Shown: piece by piece, positions 1 to 6,933 of the stretch
Position numbering within the stretch: the stretch's first letter is position 1
Layout: the number at the start of each line of letters is the position of its first letter
DNA from: JAHEEL01 sp039715165
Lineage (GTDB): Bacteria > Actinomycetota > Acidimicrobiia > Spongiisociales > UBA5794
Length of the DNA stretch: 30,372 nucleotides
Assembly (NCBI GenBank): GCA_039715165.1
Contig: JBDLHX010000017.1
Span: 1-30,372 of the forward strand
Direction: 5' to 3'
Notes under the pieces: generated by a model
Seen by the model: only the letters and a program-made list of their open reading frames with translations
What the model was told of the DNA's origin: nothing
Databases searched by the model: none
Position numbers and translations under genes: made by a program

Positions 1-1998
1 CAGAGGGAGCCGAATCGACGCGGATGGGCCGGATGCCGCGACGTCGAGTGGGATCTCGAAGCGAACCCGCTCGAATAGGCAGAGACCTTCAGCGTCCTCA
101 CGGCACCACACGAGAGCAAGATCGGCGTTCACCGTATCGAGGCCCGCGTGCAGTTCGATCGGCACGATCACGGGGAACGTTGTCCCGGTCAGGTCGATGC
201 GCCCTCCATCCGGGAACGTCGCAGCGTCGGCGCCGCCGCTGAGCATCAGTGACGACGATGCATCGTCGTTGACTTTGTATCCGTCGGGAAGGTCCACGTC
301 GAGAACGAGGTCGGCCTGTCCGGGACCGCTCGATACGGTGGCGAGTGTGATGACTCTGCCGCGGAAGTCCTCACTGCCGGTTCCTGGGGTGTGGCGATCG
401 AGTCCGGAGAGGATGAGCGTCGTTGTGGTCCCGGTGGTGAGGTCGATGCGTCGGATTGCGTGATTGTTCGTGTCGGCGACCCAAAGGGTGTCACCGTCTG
501 CGGAGACGCCTCCAGGTTCGTAGAAGAGAGGGTCGGTTCCGTCGCGCCAGCCGTGGTCGCCGCCGTAGAGGGTCGTCGTATCACCGGTGGCGGGATCGAT
601 CGCCTTGATCTTCGAGTTGTACGTGTCGGCGATGATGAGCCGGTCGGCGTGGGTCGTGATGCCGAGAGGGTGCTGGAGCCGGGCTTCATCGCCGATGCCG
701 TCCTTGTCCCCGAAGGTGAAGAGGTTCGCCTGCCCGCCGGCGACGAGCGCCGTCTCGCCGTCGGGAGCGGTGACCTCGGCGCTGCGGATAGAGCTCGACT
801 CCGAGTCGGCGAAGTAGAGGACGCCATCTGGTCCGAGCACGAGGCCGGACGGTTGAGCGAGGGCCGCCTCGAGGAGCGGACCGTTCGTGGTGGCCTCCGA
901 CGCGCTGCCAACGGACGGATAGGCGGCTCCGGCCTGGAGATCGACCGTCCAGATCTGGTGTGTGCCCGCGTTGGCGACGTAGAGCTCATCACCCGACAGG
1001 GCAAGGGCCCACGGCGAGTTCAAGGCGACCTCGGCCGCCGGTCCTCCGACCGGGGGCCAGCCCTTCTCGCCGGTCCCTGCGAGCGTCGACACGGCGCCCG
1101 TCGTCAGGTCGATCGAGCGGATCGCGTGATTGTTGGTGTCAGCGACGTAGAGCGTGTCGCCGTCGACGGCCAAGCCCTGCGGTGACGAGAACGAGGCGTC
1201 GCCCGCAGCGCCGTTGTAGAACCCTTCCATCCCGGATCCGTAGACGCCCGTGACGGTGCCGTCGTCGGTCGCCGCAATGATCTGGTGGTGTCCGGTGTCG
1301 GCGATGAAGAGACGGTTCGAGGCAGGGTCTGCAAGGACCTTCCCGGGGTAGGAGAGCACCGTGTCGGGGACACGATCCTGCTCGAGGCTCACGGGGATGG
1401 GTGTTCCACTGAGGCCGCCGCTGGCGGAGAACTCTGCGAGGAGTTTCGCCACGACTGGTTGAACGACCGCGTAGACGTTCTCGCCGGATTGGGTGCCGAC
1501 GGCGTTGCCCGCCGGATCGATGAGGGCGACGGTGGGCCACGCCCGGGCACCCCACGAGTCCCATATCTCAAAGTCCACGTCGTTGACGACGGGGTGGCGA
1601 AGGTCGTAGCGGCGGATGATCTCCCGGATGTTGTCGGTGTCGGATTCGTTCTCGAACTTCGCCGAGTGGACGCCGATGACGACGAGATCGTTCGGGAACT
1701 CGGCCTCGAGACGCTTGAGGTCCGGAATGATGTGAATGCAGTTGATGCATCCGTAGGTCCAGAAGTCGAGGAGCACGACTTTGCCCCGGAGCTGCTCGAG
1801 GTTGAGGGGTTCGGCGACATTCAGCCAGTCGAGGCCCTCGGGGAAGTCGGGTGCCGGAGTGGATCCTGCAGCAGACCGTTCTGCGGAAGCACCCAAAGAA
1901 GTCGATGTGGACTCGTCGGGTGTGGAATTGCCGGTGCACGCAGCCGCCAAGACGGCGAGCACCATCCCGGCTGCCAAGAGTCTCCGCATGAGGCCCAT
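1..1998 (-). CDS. NHLRC2-like thioredoxin/NHL-repeat lipoprotein (3' end outside window)
   Basis: The visible 666 codons begin with a lipoprotein signal peptide: basic MGLMRRLL, a short hydrophobic stretch and lipobox LAAC with Cys20. A thioredoxin-like domain follows (about 50-190) with the redox pair CINC at 83-86 in the context WTYGCINCIH, the form found in NHLRC2-type proteins rather than the CGPC of classical thioredoxin. From about residue 205 to 560 there are repeated blade-like units (LFIADTGHHQI, LYVADTNNHAIRSID, LIIADTYNSKIKAID, LWVADTNNHAIRRID), typical of an NHL beta-propeller. A further beta-rich region (about 570 onward) runs off the window. I infer a membrane-anchored extracytoplasmic redox or scaffold protein; its substrate is unknown. 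ATG at 1998 has AAGGG just upstream; ATG at 1989 is an in-frame alternative. It is probably the last gene of an operon with the two genes upstream (35-base gap). Confidence 0.9.
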   Translation of the reverse strand, partial: MGLMRRLLAAGMVLAVLAAACTGNSTPDESTSTSLGASAERSAAGSTPAPDFPEGLDWLNVAEPLNLEQLRGKVVLLDFWTYGCINCIHIIPDLKRLEAEFPNDLVVIGVHSAKFENESDTDNIREIIRRYDLRHPVVNDVDFEIWDSWGARAWPTVALIDPAGNAVGTQSGENVYAVVQPVVAKLLAEFSASGGLSGTPIPVSLEQDRVPDTVLSYPGKVLADPASNRLFIADTGHHQIIAATDDGTVTGVYGSGMEGFYNGAAGDASFSSPQGLAVDGDTLYVADTNNHAIRSIDLTTGAVSTLAGTGEKGWPPVGGPAAEVALNSPWALALSGDELYVANAGTHQIWTVDLQAGAAYPSVGSASEATTNGPLLEAALAQPSGLVLGPDGVLYFADSESSSIRSAEVTAPDGETALVAGGQANLFTFGDKDGIGDEARLQHPLGITTHADRLIIADTYNSKIKAIDPATGDTTTLYGGDHGWRDGTDPLFYEPGGVSADGDTLWVADTNNHAIRRIDLTTGTTTTLILSGLDRHTPGTGSEDFRGRVITLATVSSGPGQADLVLDVDLPDGYKVNDDASSSLMLSGGADAATFPDGGRIDLTGTTFPVIVPIELHAGLDTVNADLALVWCREDAEGLCLFERVRFEIPLDVAASGPSASIRLPL

Positions 1999-2033
1999 TC
2001 AACCCTTGAGAGCCGGATACAGGGGCAGTGAAA

Positions 2034-2762
2034 CTATGAACTTTCGGTGAACGACGCTATGTCGAGCCCGATTCGCAGGGCGGCGAGCAGGTAGTCGTCC
2101 GCGCAGATCGACGGTTCGTTTGTCCCGGAGGGAACGCCACCAGTCGCCGTGACGACCGCTCCGGCCGCGAGGGCGATCGCCTCGAGGTGTGTGGCGAGGT
2201 CGGCGATGCCGACGGTCCGCGTTCCCGCGCCGGTCGACGTGCGGACGATGATGCCCGCCCACTCGTCGGGAACCGGCGCCGCCACCTCGAGGCGTCGATT
2301 CGTCATGGAGCGCCGTGTTCCCCAACGCGCACCGACAGGATCCGGGAAGGTGATCGCCTCACCGTGGCGGAGGGGCTTGCCGGGTTCTGTCCACGCGAAC
2401 AGGATCTCGGCAGCGTCGCCGGCGATCTCCTCCTCGCGGGCGACGAGGCTTCTTCCAAGACCGGTGACGAGATTCGCTCCGACGAGCACGGTCGCTTCGT
2501 CGGGAGGCGATGCTGAGCCGACCGATTCGGCCCAGAGGACGGCCGGTACCCCTTGGTCGAGGGCTTCGGCGAGAACCATCGATTCGGGATCGTCCGTCAC
2601 GACAGCGTCGAGGCCGGAGAGGGTGTCGATGCGCCGCAACCGAGGGTCGGGATCCTTCGTACTGCGGCGCAGGACGCCCAGGAACTCGAGGTCGGGTTCG
2701 CCGAGAAGGAGCCTCCCCGCGCGGACGCCAATCTCAGAGGTGTGGTCGAGGCCGATCCTCAT
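2034..2762 (-). CDS. Unrecognised 242-residue protein, possibly Rossmann-like
   Basis: I do not recognise this family. The start at 2762 gives MRIGLDHTSEIGVRAGRLLL, a beta-strand followed by a helix, as at the start of a Rossmann-type fold. Later segments GLDAVVTDDPESMVLAEAL and GVPAVLWAE alternate strand and helix like a nucleotide- or NAD-binding fold, but there is no clear GxGxxG motif. There is no signal peptide or membrane segment, so it is probably cytosolic. The ATG overlaps the stop codon of the small membrane protein upstream (ATGA), which indicates translational coupling and supports this start; the reading frame stays open upstream to 2972 but that part has shadow-like composition. 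The NHLRC2-like lipoprotein gene begins 35 bases after its stop. Confidence 0.75.
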   Translation of the reverse strand: MRIGLDHTSEIGVRAGRLLLGEPDLEFLGVLRRSTKDPDPRLRRIDTLSGLDAVVTDDPESMVLAEALDQGVPAVLWAESVGSASPPDEATVLVGANLVTGLGRSLVAREEEIAGDAAEILFAWTEPGKPLRHGEAITFPDPVGARWGTRRSMTNRRLEVAAPVPDEWAGIIVRTSTGAGTRTVGIADLATHLEAIALAAGAVVTATGGVPSGTNEPSICADDYLLAALRIGLDIASFTESS

Positions 2763-2893
2763 GACGAAGGACGGTCCACCGGCTCCCACGAACCCTGTCG
2801 GGGTGCCGGCCGGCTCGGGCGACGGGTCGCGACGAGCGTCACGGCGACGGCGGCCGCCGCGGCGAGAACGAGAACGTTGATCACGGGTTTCAC
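2759..2893 (-). CDS. Small single-pass membrane protein, 44 aa
   Basis: A short frame encodes MKPVINVLVLAAAAAVAVTL, a strongly hydrophobic single membrane helix, followed by VATRR as a basic stop-transfer and a Pro/Ser/Arg-rich tail of about 20 residues. GTG at 2893 fits a leaderless start: the hexamer TACGCT lies 8 bases upstream (2902-2907), a spacing seen at many genes in this window. A second GTG at 2884 is preceded by GAGGAG and is the alternative. The stop overlaps the start of the next gene by four bases (ATGA). The function is unknown. The operon position suggests it works with the two genes downstream. Confidence 0.6.
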   Translation of the reverse strand: MKPVINVLVLAAAAAVAVTLVATRRPSRPAPRQGSWEPVDRPSS

Positions 2894-2901
2894 TCCTCGG
2901 C

Positions 2902-2907
2902 AGCGTA
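2902..2907 (-). promoter_or_regulatory. Putative -10 hexamer (TACGCT) of the small membrane protein operon
   Basis: TACGCT on the minus strand lies 8 bases before the GTG at 2893. The position fits an actinobacterial TANNNT element driving a leaderless transcript. No convincing -35 element is visible. Confidence 0.4.
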
Positions 2908-2939
2908 GCGTCGGGCCGCCGCTCTTCAGGGTGGTACCA

Positions 2940-3000
2940 AGACACAAGACACAAGTAGCAAGACCAATCCAATGGCGGTTTCTTGTTTCTTGCTTCCCGA
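2940..3000. repeat. Heptamer-period intergenic repeat, two inverted arms
   Basis: The left arm is four 7-base units: AGACACA, AGACACA, AGTAGCA, AGACCAA (2940-2967). The right arm is TTCTTGT, TTCTTGC, TTCCCGA (2980-3000) and is roughly complementary in sense (CAAG against CTTG). The 11-mer CAAGTAGCAAG at 2952-2962 is the exact reverse complement of CTTGCTACTTG in the repeats near 26818 and 29734. It occupies the divergent spacer between the minus-strand operon and the riboswitch promoter. Confidence 0.7.
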
Positions 3001-3021
3001 TGCCGCCATCCGAGTTCCCGC

Positions 3022-3027
3022 TACGAT
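3022..3027 (+). promoter_or_regulatory. Putative -10 hexamer (TACGAT) of the btuFCD riboswitch transcript
   Basis: TACGAT precedes the first base of the predicted riboswitch by about 7-10 bases, so transcription would start near 3034. No clear -35 element is seen. Confidence 0.45.
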
Positions 3028-3032
3028 TGGTG

Positions 3033-3213
3033 GTCCTAGGTCTTCCTAGGCGCCGTGTGCGAAGCGAAGTCCGGTGCGAATCCGGCGCTGTCCCGCAACT
3101 GTGAAGCCCCTCTGGGGACGAGCCAGGCCGCCTTCGAGCCGGTGTGCGGCCGTGCCTTCGGAGGAGGGGCTCGTCGCTTCCATGAAGGCTCCTCCCGAGA
3201 AAGGAGGAGCATC
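3033..3213 (+). promoter_or_regulatory. Cobalamin (B12) riboswitch
   Basis: The conserved core is visible: AAGTCCGGTGCGAATCCGG followed by GCTGTCCCGCAACTGTGA and then GAGCCAGGCCGCC (about 3066-3133). These match the cobalamin riboswitch consensus, including the B12-box CCGCAACTG. A hairpin of two CCTAGG copies (3035-3040 and 3045-3050) opens the leader. The element lies directly upstream of an ABC importer for cobalamin, the expected target. Binding of cobalamin should reduce expression. The downstream platform is a hairpin over the Shine-Dalgarno sequence, so control is probably translational. Boundaries are approximate. Confidence 0.93.
3188..3210 (+). promoter_or_regulatory. Ribosome-binding-site sequestering hairpin (riboswitch expression platform)
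   Basis: GCTCCTCC (3188-3195) pairs perfectly with GGAGGAGC (3203-3210) across a 7-base loop. The right arm is the Shine-Dalgarno sequence of btuF, four bases before its ATG. An upstream GGAGGAG copy (3160-3166) could instead pair with CTCCTCC (3189-3195), which gives a natural antisequestor. No U tract follows the hairpin, so a transcriptional terminator is less likely. Confidence 0.75.
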
Positions 3214-4179
3214 ATGGCTCGCAAGTTCCCAGCCCTTGTCGCTGTGCTCGCGTTCGTGGCCGCTTCCTGCGGCTCTGCCGGCGCAGCCGATGATTCGTCG
3301 ACGACGCTCGTCACGACGACCACGGCGGTAACGACAACCACCACAACGACAGTTCCTGAGGACACGGGCTTCCCCGTGACGATCGACGCCCCGAACGGCC
3401 CTGTCACGATCGATGAGAAGCCCGACCACATCGTCTCGCTGTCTCCGACGTCGACCGAGGTCCTGTTCGCCGTCGGCGCCGGAGGGCAGGTCGTCGCCGT
3501 TGACGACCAATCGAACTACCCGGCCGAAGCGCCGGCGACCGACCTCACCGGCTTCGACCCCAACGTCGAGGCCATCGCCGCCTATGGGGCCGACCTCGTC
3601 GTCATCATGTACGACCCGGGTGATGTCATCTCCGGACTCGAGGCAATCGGCATACCGGTGATCGAGCACCCGGCTGCGACGACGCTCGACGACGCCTATC
3701 TGCAGATCGAGCAGATCGGTGCGGCTACCGGGCACAGCGGCGAAGCGGAGGCCCTCGTCGCGGCGATGCGCACCGACATCGCGGCCGCAACGACGAGTGT
3801 GAGCGGCAACGGAGCGACGTACTACCACGAAATCGGTCCCGATCTCTGGTCCCTGACGTCTTCCACGTTCGCCGGTGCGCTCTACGCGATGTTTGGACTC
3901 ACGAACGTCGCAGACGAGGCCGACCCCGACGGCTGGGGCTACCCACAACTGTCGGCCGAGCACATCCTCACAGAGGACCCGTCGATCATCTTCCTCGCAG
4001 ACACCAAGTGCTGCGGCCAGTCCTCAGCGACGGTCGGGGACCGCCCTGGTTGGGACGCCCTCACCGCGGTTGGAGAAGGCGCGATCGTTGAACTCGACGA
4101 CGACGTGGTCTCCCGCTGGGGACCGCGGGTCGTCGACTTCGTCGAAGCGATCGCCGAAGCGGTGGTGGAGAACGCATGA
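3214..4179 (+). CDS. btuF: ABC transporter substrate-binding lipoprotein, probable cobalamin-binding BtuF
   Basis: The 321-residue protein has a lipoprotein signal (MARKFPALVAVLAFVAASC, Cys19), then a Thr-rich linker (about 28-50) that would hold the binding domain away from the membrane. The rest is a periplasmic-binding-protein class III fold (helical backbone type): DHIVSLSPTSTEVLFAVGAG at about 70-90 and FDPNVEAIAAYGADLVV are characteristic of BtuF/FhuD-like proteins. The ATG at 3214 is set by AAAGGAGGAG just upstream. A frame open back to 3055 runs through the riboswitch and is not coding. Substrate assignment rests on the B12 riboswitch; siderophores are the alternative within this family. 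The stop overlaps btuC by four bases. Confidence 0.92.
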   Translation: MARKFPALVAVLAFVAASCGSAGAADDSSTTLVTTTTAVTTTTTTTVPEDTGFPVTIDAPNGPVTIDEKPDHIVSLSPTSTEVLFAVGAGGQVVAVDDQSNYPAEAPATDLTGFDPNVEAIAAYGADLVVIMYDPGDVISGLEAIGIPVIEHPAATTLDDAYLQIEQIGAATGHSGEAEALVAAMRTDIAAATTSVSGNGATYYHEIGPDLWSLTSSTFAGALYAMFGLTNVADEADPDGWGYPQLSAEHILTEDPSIIFLADTKCCGQSSATVGDRPGWDALTAVGEGAIVELDDDVVSRWGPRVVDFVEAIAEAVVENA

Positions 4180-5228
4180 CCGGTGACGAGATTCGCCCGA
4201 GCCGCCTCCAATGGTGGTGGCTCGCCGGGGCACTTGGTGTCCTGGCGGTGGCGGGTCTCGTCTCGATCCTGCTCGGCGCTGCCGATCTCGACGCCCGTTC
4301 GGTCCTGTACTCGATCGCAGATCGGTTCCCGTTCGTCGAGGTCGACGCAGGTCTCGACGAACGGCAGAAGGCGATCCTGTGGGAGTTGCGGATGCCCCGC
4401 GTCGTCCTCGGCGGGATCGTCGGGGCGGCGCTCGCCGTGGCCGGTGGCGCCTATCAGGGTTCGTTCCGCAATCCGCTCGCCGATCCCTATCTGCTCGGCG
4501 TCGCGGCGGGCGCCGGTCTCGGGGCAACGGTCGCAATCGCCTACGGCTCGGCGCTCCCTTCGACGATCGTTGATCCTCTCCCGCTCTTCGCCTTCGTCGG
4601 CGGGATCGTCGGTGTCGCGGCGACGTACGCACTCGGCTACTCCGTGAGAGCAGGCCGGACGCCGGTGACCCTCATCCTTGCGGGCGTCGCCGTGGCCGCG
4701 TTCCTCACAGCGATACAGACGTACCTCATGCAGCGCAATACCGAGACGCTGCGCGAGGTCTACGGGTGGATCCTCGGCCGGCTCACCACCGTCGGATGGA
4801 GCGAGGTCGGCCTTGCCCTCCCTTACGTGTCCGTCTCGATCGTCGTCATCCTCGGCGGATCACGGCTCCTCGACGTCCTGAGCGTCGGCGACGACGAGGC
4901 GGCGACCCTCGGCGTCAAGCCGTCGCGAGTGCGTCTCGTGCTCGTGGTTGCGGCGACCCTCGGGACGGCGGCGGCCGTCGCGGTGTCGGGACTCATCGGG
5001 TTCGTCGGGATCATCGTGCCGCACACGGTTCGTATCGTGTTCGGGCCCAGCTACCGGGTCGTGATCCCGCTCTCGATGATCCTCGGAGCCGCGTTCCTCA
5101 TCGTCGCGGACCTGCTTGCGAGAACGATCGCCGCACCCGCGGAGATCCCGATCGGTGTCATCACCGCCTTCTTCGGTGCACCGTTCTTCGCCATCGTGCT
5201 CCGCTCCTCGAGAGGGCTCGGGTCATGA
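4176..5228 (+). CDS. btuC: ABC transporter permease, FecCD/BtuC family
   Basis: This 350-residue integral membrane protein is of usual length for BtuC/FecD permeases, with about ten hydrophobic helices. Family landmarks are LRMPRVVLGGIVGAALAVAGGAYQ near residues 70-92, NPLADPYLLGVAAGAGLGA, and the cytoplasmic coupling region GFVGIIVPHTVR (about 273-284), followed by IPIGVITAFFGAPFFAIVL near the end. It would form the homodimeric channel through which BtuF delivers cobalamin. Start and stop both overlap neighbours by ATGA, so the three genes are translated as a coupled unit under riboswitch control. Confidence 0.94.
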   Translation: MTGDEIRPSRLQWWWLAGALGVLAVAGLVSILLGAADLDARSVLYSIADRFPFVEVDAGLDERQKAILWELRMPRVVLGGIVGAALAVAGGAYQGSFRNPLADPYLLGVAAGAGLGATVAIAYGSALPSTIVDPLPLFAFVGGIVGVAATYALGYSVRAGRTPVTLILAGVAVAAFLTAIQTYLMQRNTETLREVYGWILGRLTTVGWSEVGLALPYVSVSIVVILGGSRLLDVLSVGDDEAATLGVKPSRVRLVLVVAATLGTAAAVAVSGLIGFVGIIVPHTVRIVFGPSYRVVIPLSMILGAAFLIVADLLARTIAAPAEIPIGVITAFFGAPFFAIVLRSSRGLGS

Positions 5229-6004
5229 GCGGCACCCTCTCTCTCCAGGACGTCAGCGTGAGGTTCAACGGCTCGAGGGTTCTCGATGCCGTGAGCCTCG
5301 ACGTTGCGGAAGGGGAGTGGCTCGGGCTCATCGGCCCGAATGGGGCAGGCAAGACGACGCTCTTGCGAGCGATCAGCGGTGTGATCGGTTTCAAAGGAAC
5401 CGTTGCAACTCCCGAGGGAGAGGTCAAGGGACTCGGTCGCCGAGCCCTCGCTCGAATCGTCGCCCTGGTCCCGCAGAATCCCGTCCTCCCTCCAGGGATG
5501 CGGGTCGTCGACTACGTCCTGTTGGGGAGGACACCGCACAGTTCGATCCTCGCAGGGCCTGCCAGCAGGGATCTCGACGCGGTCGCCTCAGTTCTCGATT
5601 CACTCTCCCTCGCCGAGTTCGCGGATCGTGAGGTGATGACGCTCTCGGGTGGCGAACTCCAGCGTGTTGTCATTGCCAGGGCTCTGGCACAGGAGTCCTC
5701 GATCCTTCTTCTCGACGAGCCGACGACCGCCCTCGACGTTGGAAAGCAGCAGGACGTGCTCGAACTCGTCGATCGGCTCCGGCGGAAGAGAGCACTCACC
5801 GTCGTGTCTGCGATGCACGACCTGACGATCGCCGGTCAGTTTCCCGATCGCCTCGTCATGCTCTCAGGCGGGTCGATCGTTGCCGAGGGTGGTGCACGCG
5901 AGGTACTCGACCCGGACCTCATTCGAACTCATTACGGGGCCGAGGTGAGGGTTCTCGACGACGGCTCGGGCGGGATCGTGGTCGTGCCGGTCAGGTCTAA
6001 CTGA
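5225..6004 (+). CDS. btuD: ABC transporter ATP-binding protein, probable cobalamin importer BtuD
   Basis: The 259-residue ATPase has all catalytic motifs: Walker A GPNGAGKTT (37-45), Q-loop VPQN with Gln84, signature LSGGE (140-144), Walker B LLLDEP (161-166) with the catalytic Glu165, and the switch His198 in MHDL. It powers the BtuC dimer. The ATG at 5225 overlaps the btuC stop. Its own stop overlaps by eight bases the 3' end of the VIT-family gene on the other strand, so no room remains for a separate terminator. Confidence 0.94.
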   Translation: MSGTLSLQDVSVRFNGSRVLDAVSLDVAEGEWLGLIGPNGAGKTTLLRAISGVIGFKGTVATPEGEVKGLGRRALARIVALVPQNPVLPPGMRVVDYVLLGRTPHSSILAGPASRDLDAVASVLDSLSLAEFADREVMTLSGGELQRVVIARALAQESSILLLDEPTTALDVGKQQDVLELVDRLRRKRALTVVSAMHDLTIAGQFPDRLVMLSGGSIVAEGGAREVLDPDLIRTHYGAEVRVLDDGSGGIVVVPVRSN

Positions 6005-6725
6005 TCAGCGTGTCGAAGAGCTGACCGACGACGAAGCTCAAGGCGCCACCGACGAGGCCGATGGCGAGATTCTCTGCGGCTGAGAAAACCGGATTCGTCT
6101 TCGTCATGAGGGTCTTGGTCGCTCCGACGACGAGGAGACCGACTCCGGTGAGCACCGCCGCGACGAGGAGACCGACATTCGTGTCCTCGAAGATGAAGAA
6201 CGGCAGCACCGACGGGACGGCACCGAGGAAGAAGAGCCCAGCGGAGGCGAGCCCGGCGAGGATCGGGCTCCGCCGTTCCGTATCGACGACTCCGAACTCG
6301 AGTCCGGCCATCACTCCCAACATCGCGTCGTCGTTTCCGTCGATGATGCGGACGACGTCGTCGAGGTCGTCACCCTCGAGACCCATGTCGCCGAACATGT
6401 GGCGGAGTTCGTCCCGTTCGTGGTCCCGATGTTCGGCGAGGTGCTTCGCCTCGAGCGCCATCTCCGCCTCGAAGACCTCCTCCTGGGACTTCGTAGCGAG
6501 GTACTCGCCGGCGCCCATGGAGATCATGCCGGCGAGCGCTCCCGCGATGCCGGTGAGGAGGACCTGGGTGGCACTCAGGCCTCCGCCGACGACGCCGGCG
6601 ATGAGGAGGAACGTCGAGACGAGGCCGTCGTTGACGCCGAGGATGACGTCGCGCAGGTACTGACGAGCCTGACCGAGGTGGTCTTGATAGTCGTCGGGAG
6701 GGATCGGTGGAGGATGGCCGGACAC
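5997..6725 (-). CDS. VIT1/CCC1 family membrane transporter (iron/manganese)
   Basis: The 242-residue protein carries the family signature RDVILGVNDGLVSTFLLIAG at about 25-44 and a second helix GAGEYLATKSQEEV (about 72-85), as in VIT1/CCC1 transporters that move Fe2+ or Mn2+ out of the cytosol. The central hydrophilic segment with EAEMALEAKHLAEHRDHERDE-like acidic and His-rich sequence fits the metal-binding insertion of the family. About five membrane helices are visible. The GTG start at 6725 has TAGGAT six bases upstream, which suggests a leaderless transcript. It converges on btuD with an eight-base overlap of the 3' ends. Confidence 0.88.
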   Translation of the reverse strand: MSGHPPPIPPDDYQDHLGQARQYLRDVILGVNDGLVSTFLLIAGVVGGGLSATQVLLTGIAGALAGMISMGAGEYLATKSQEEVFEAEMALEAKHLAEHRDHERDELRHMFGDMGLEGDDLDDVVRIIDGNDDAMLGVMAGLEFGVVDTERRSPILAGLASAGLFFLGAVPSVLPFFIFEDTNVGLLVAAVLTGVGLLVVGATKTLMTKTNPVFSAAENLAIGLVGGALSFVVGQLFDTLIS

Positions 6726-6731
6726 CCGGCC

Positions 6732-6737
6732 ATCCTA
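6732..6737 (-). promoter_or_regulatory. Putative -10 hexamer (TAGGAT) of the VIT-family gene
   Basis: TAGGAT on the minus strand lies six bases before the GTG start at 6725, consistent with leaderless initiation. Confidence 0.45.
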
Positions 6738-6773
6738 CCGACCCCCCGAACCGCGTACCCAGGGTTGCAGTCC

Positions 6774-6783
6774 CCGTATACGG
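6774..6783. other. Ten-base perfect palindrome CCGTATACGG
   Basis: A perfect palindrome lies in the 190-base spacer between the divergent VIT and AI-2E genes, between their likely promoters. It could be an operator, but there is only one copy and no regulator gene nearby. The rest of the spacer shows nothing recognisable. Confidence 0.25.
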
Positions 6784-6841
6784 CGCCACCAGCCCGCGGA
6801 ATGGGAAGGCGCCGGGTGGTCGCGCCCTGGTCTCTGCGCAG

Positions 6842-6847
6842 TACGCT
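6842..6847 (+). promoter_or_regulatory. Putative -10 hexamer (TACGCT) of the AI-2E family gene
   Basis: TACGCT matches the hexamer seen at other genes here. It would give a leader of about 75-80 bases, unlike the leaderless neighbours, so it is less certain. Confidence 0.3.
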
Positions 6848-6933
6848 GTGGCTCGACTCCGGGAGGCAGCATCACAGAGGATCAAGAAACGCATTCTGAA
6901 GAGTCGACGCCGGCTCCGGTGGACCCTCGCTCT

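Noticed and set aside
391..1185. 264-codon plus-strand frame opposite the NHLRC2-like gene
   Set aside because: The minus-strand frame has lipobox, CINC motif and NHL repeats; this one has repeated acidic shadows of the NHL units.
3055..3213. Upstream extension of btuF to 3055
   Set aside because: It translates the riboswitch core; the ribosome binding site and signal peptide place the start at 3214.
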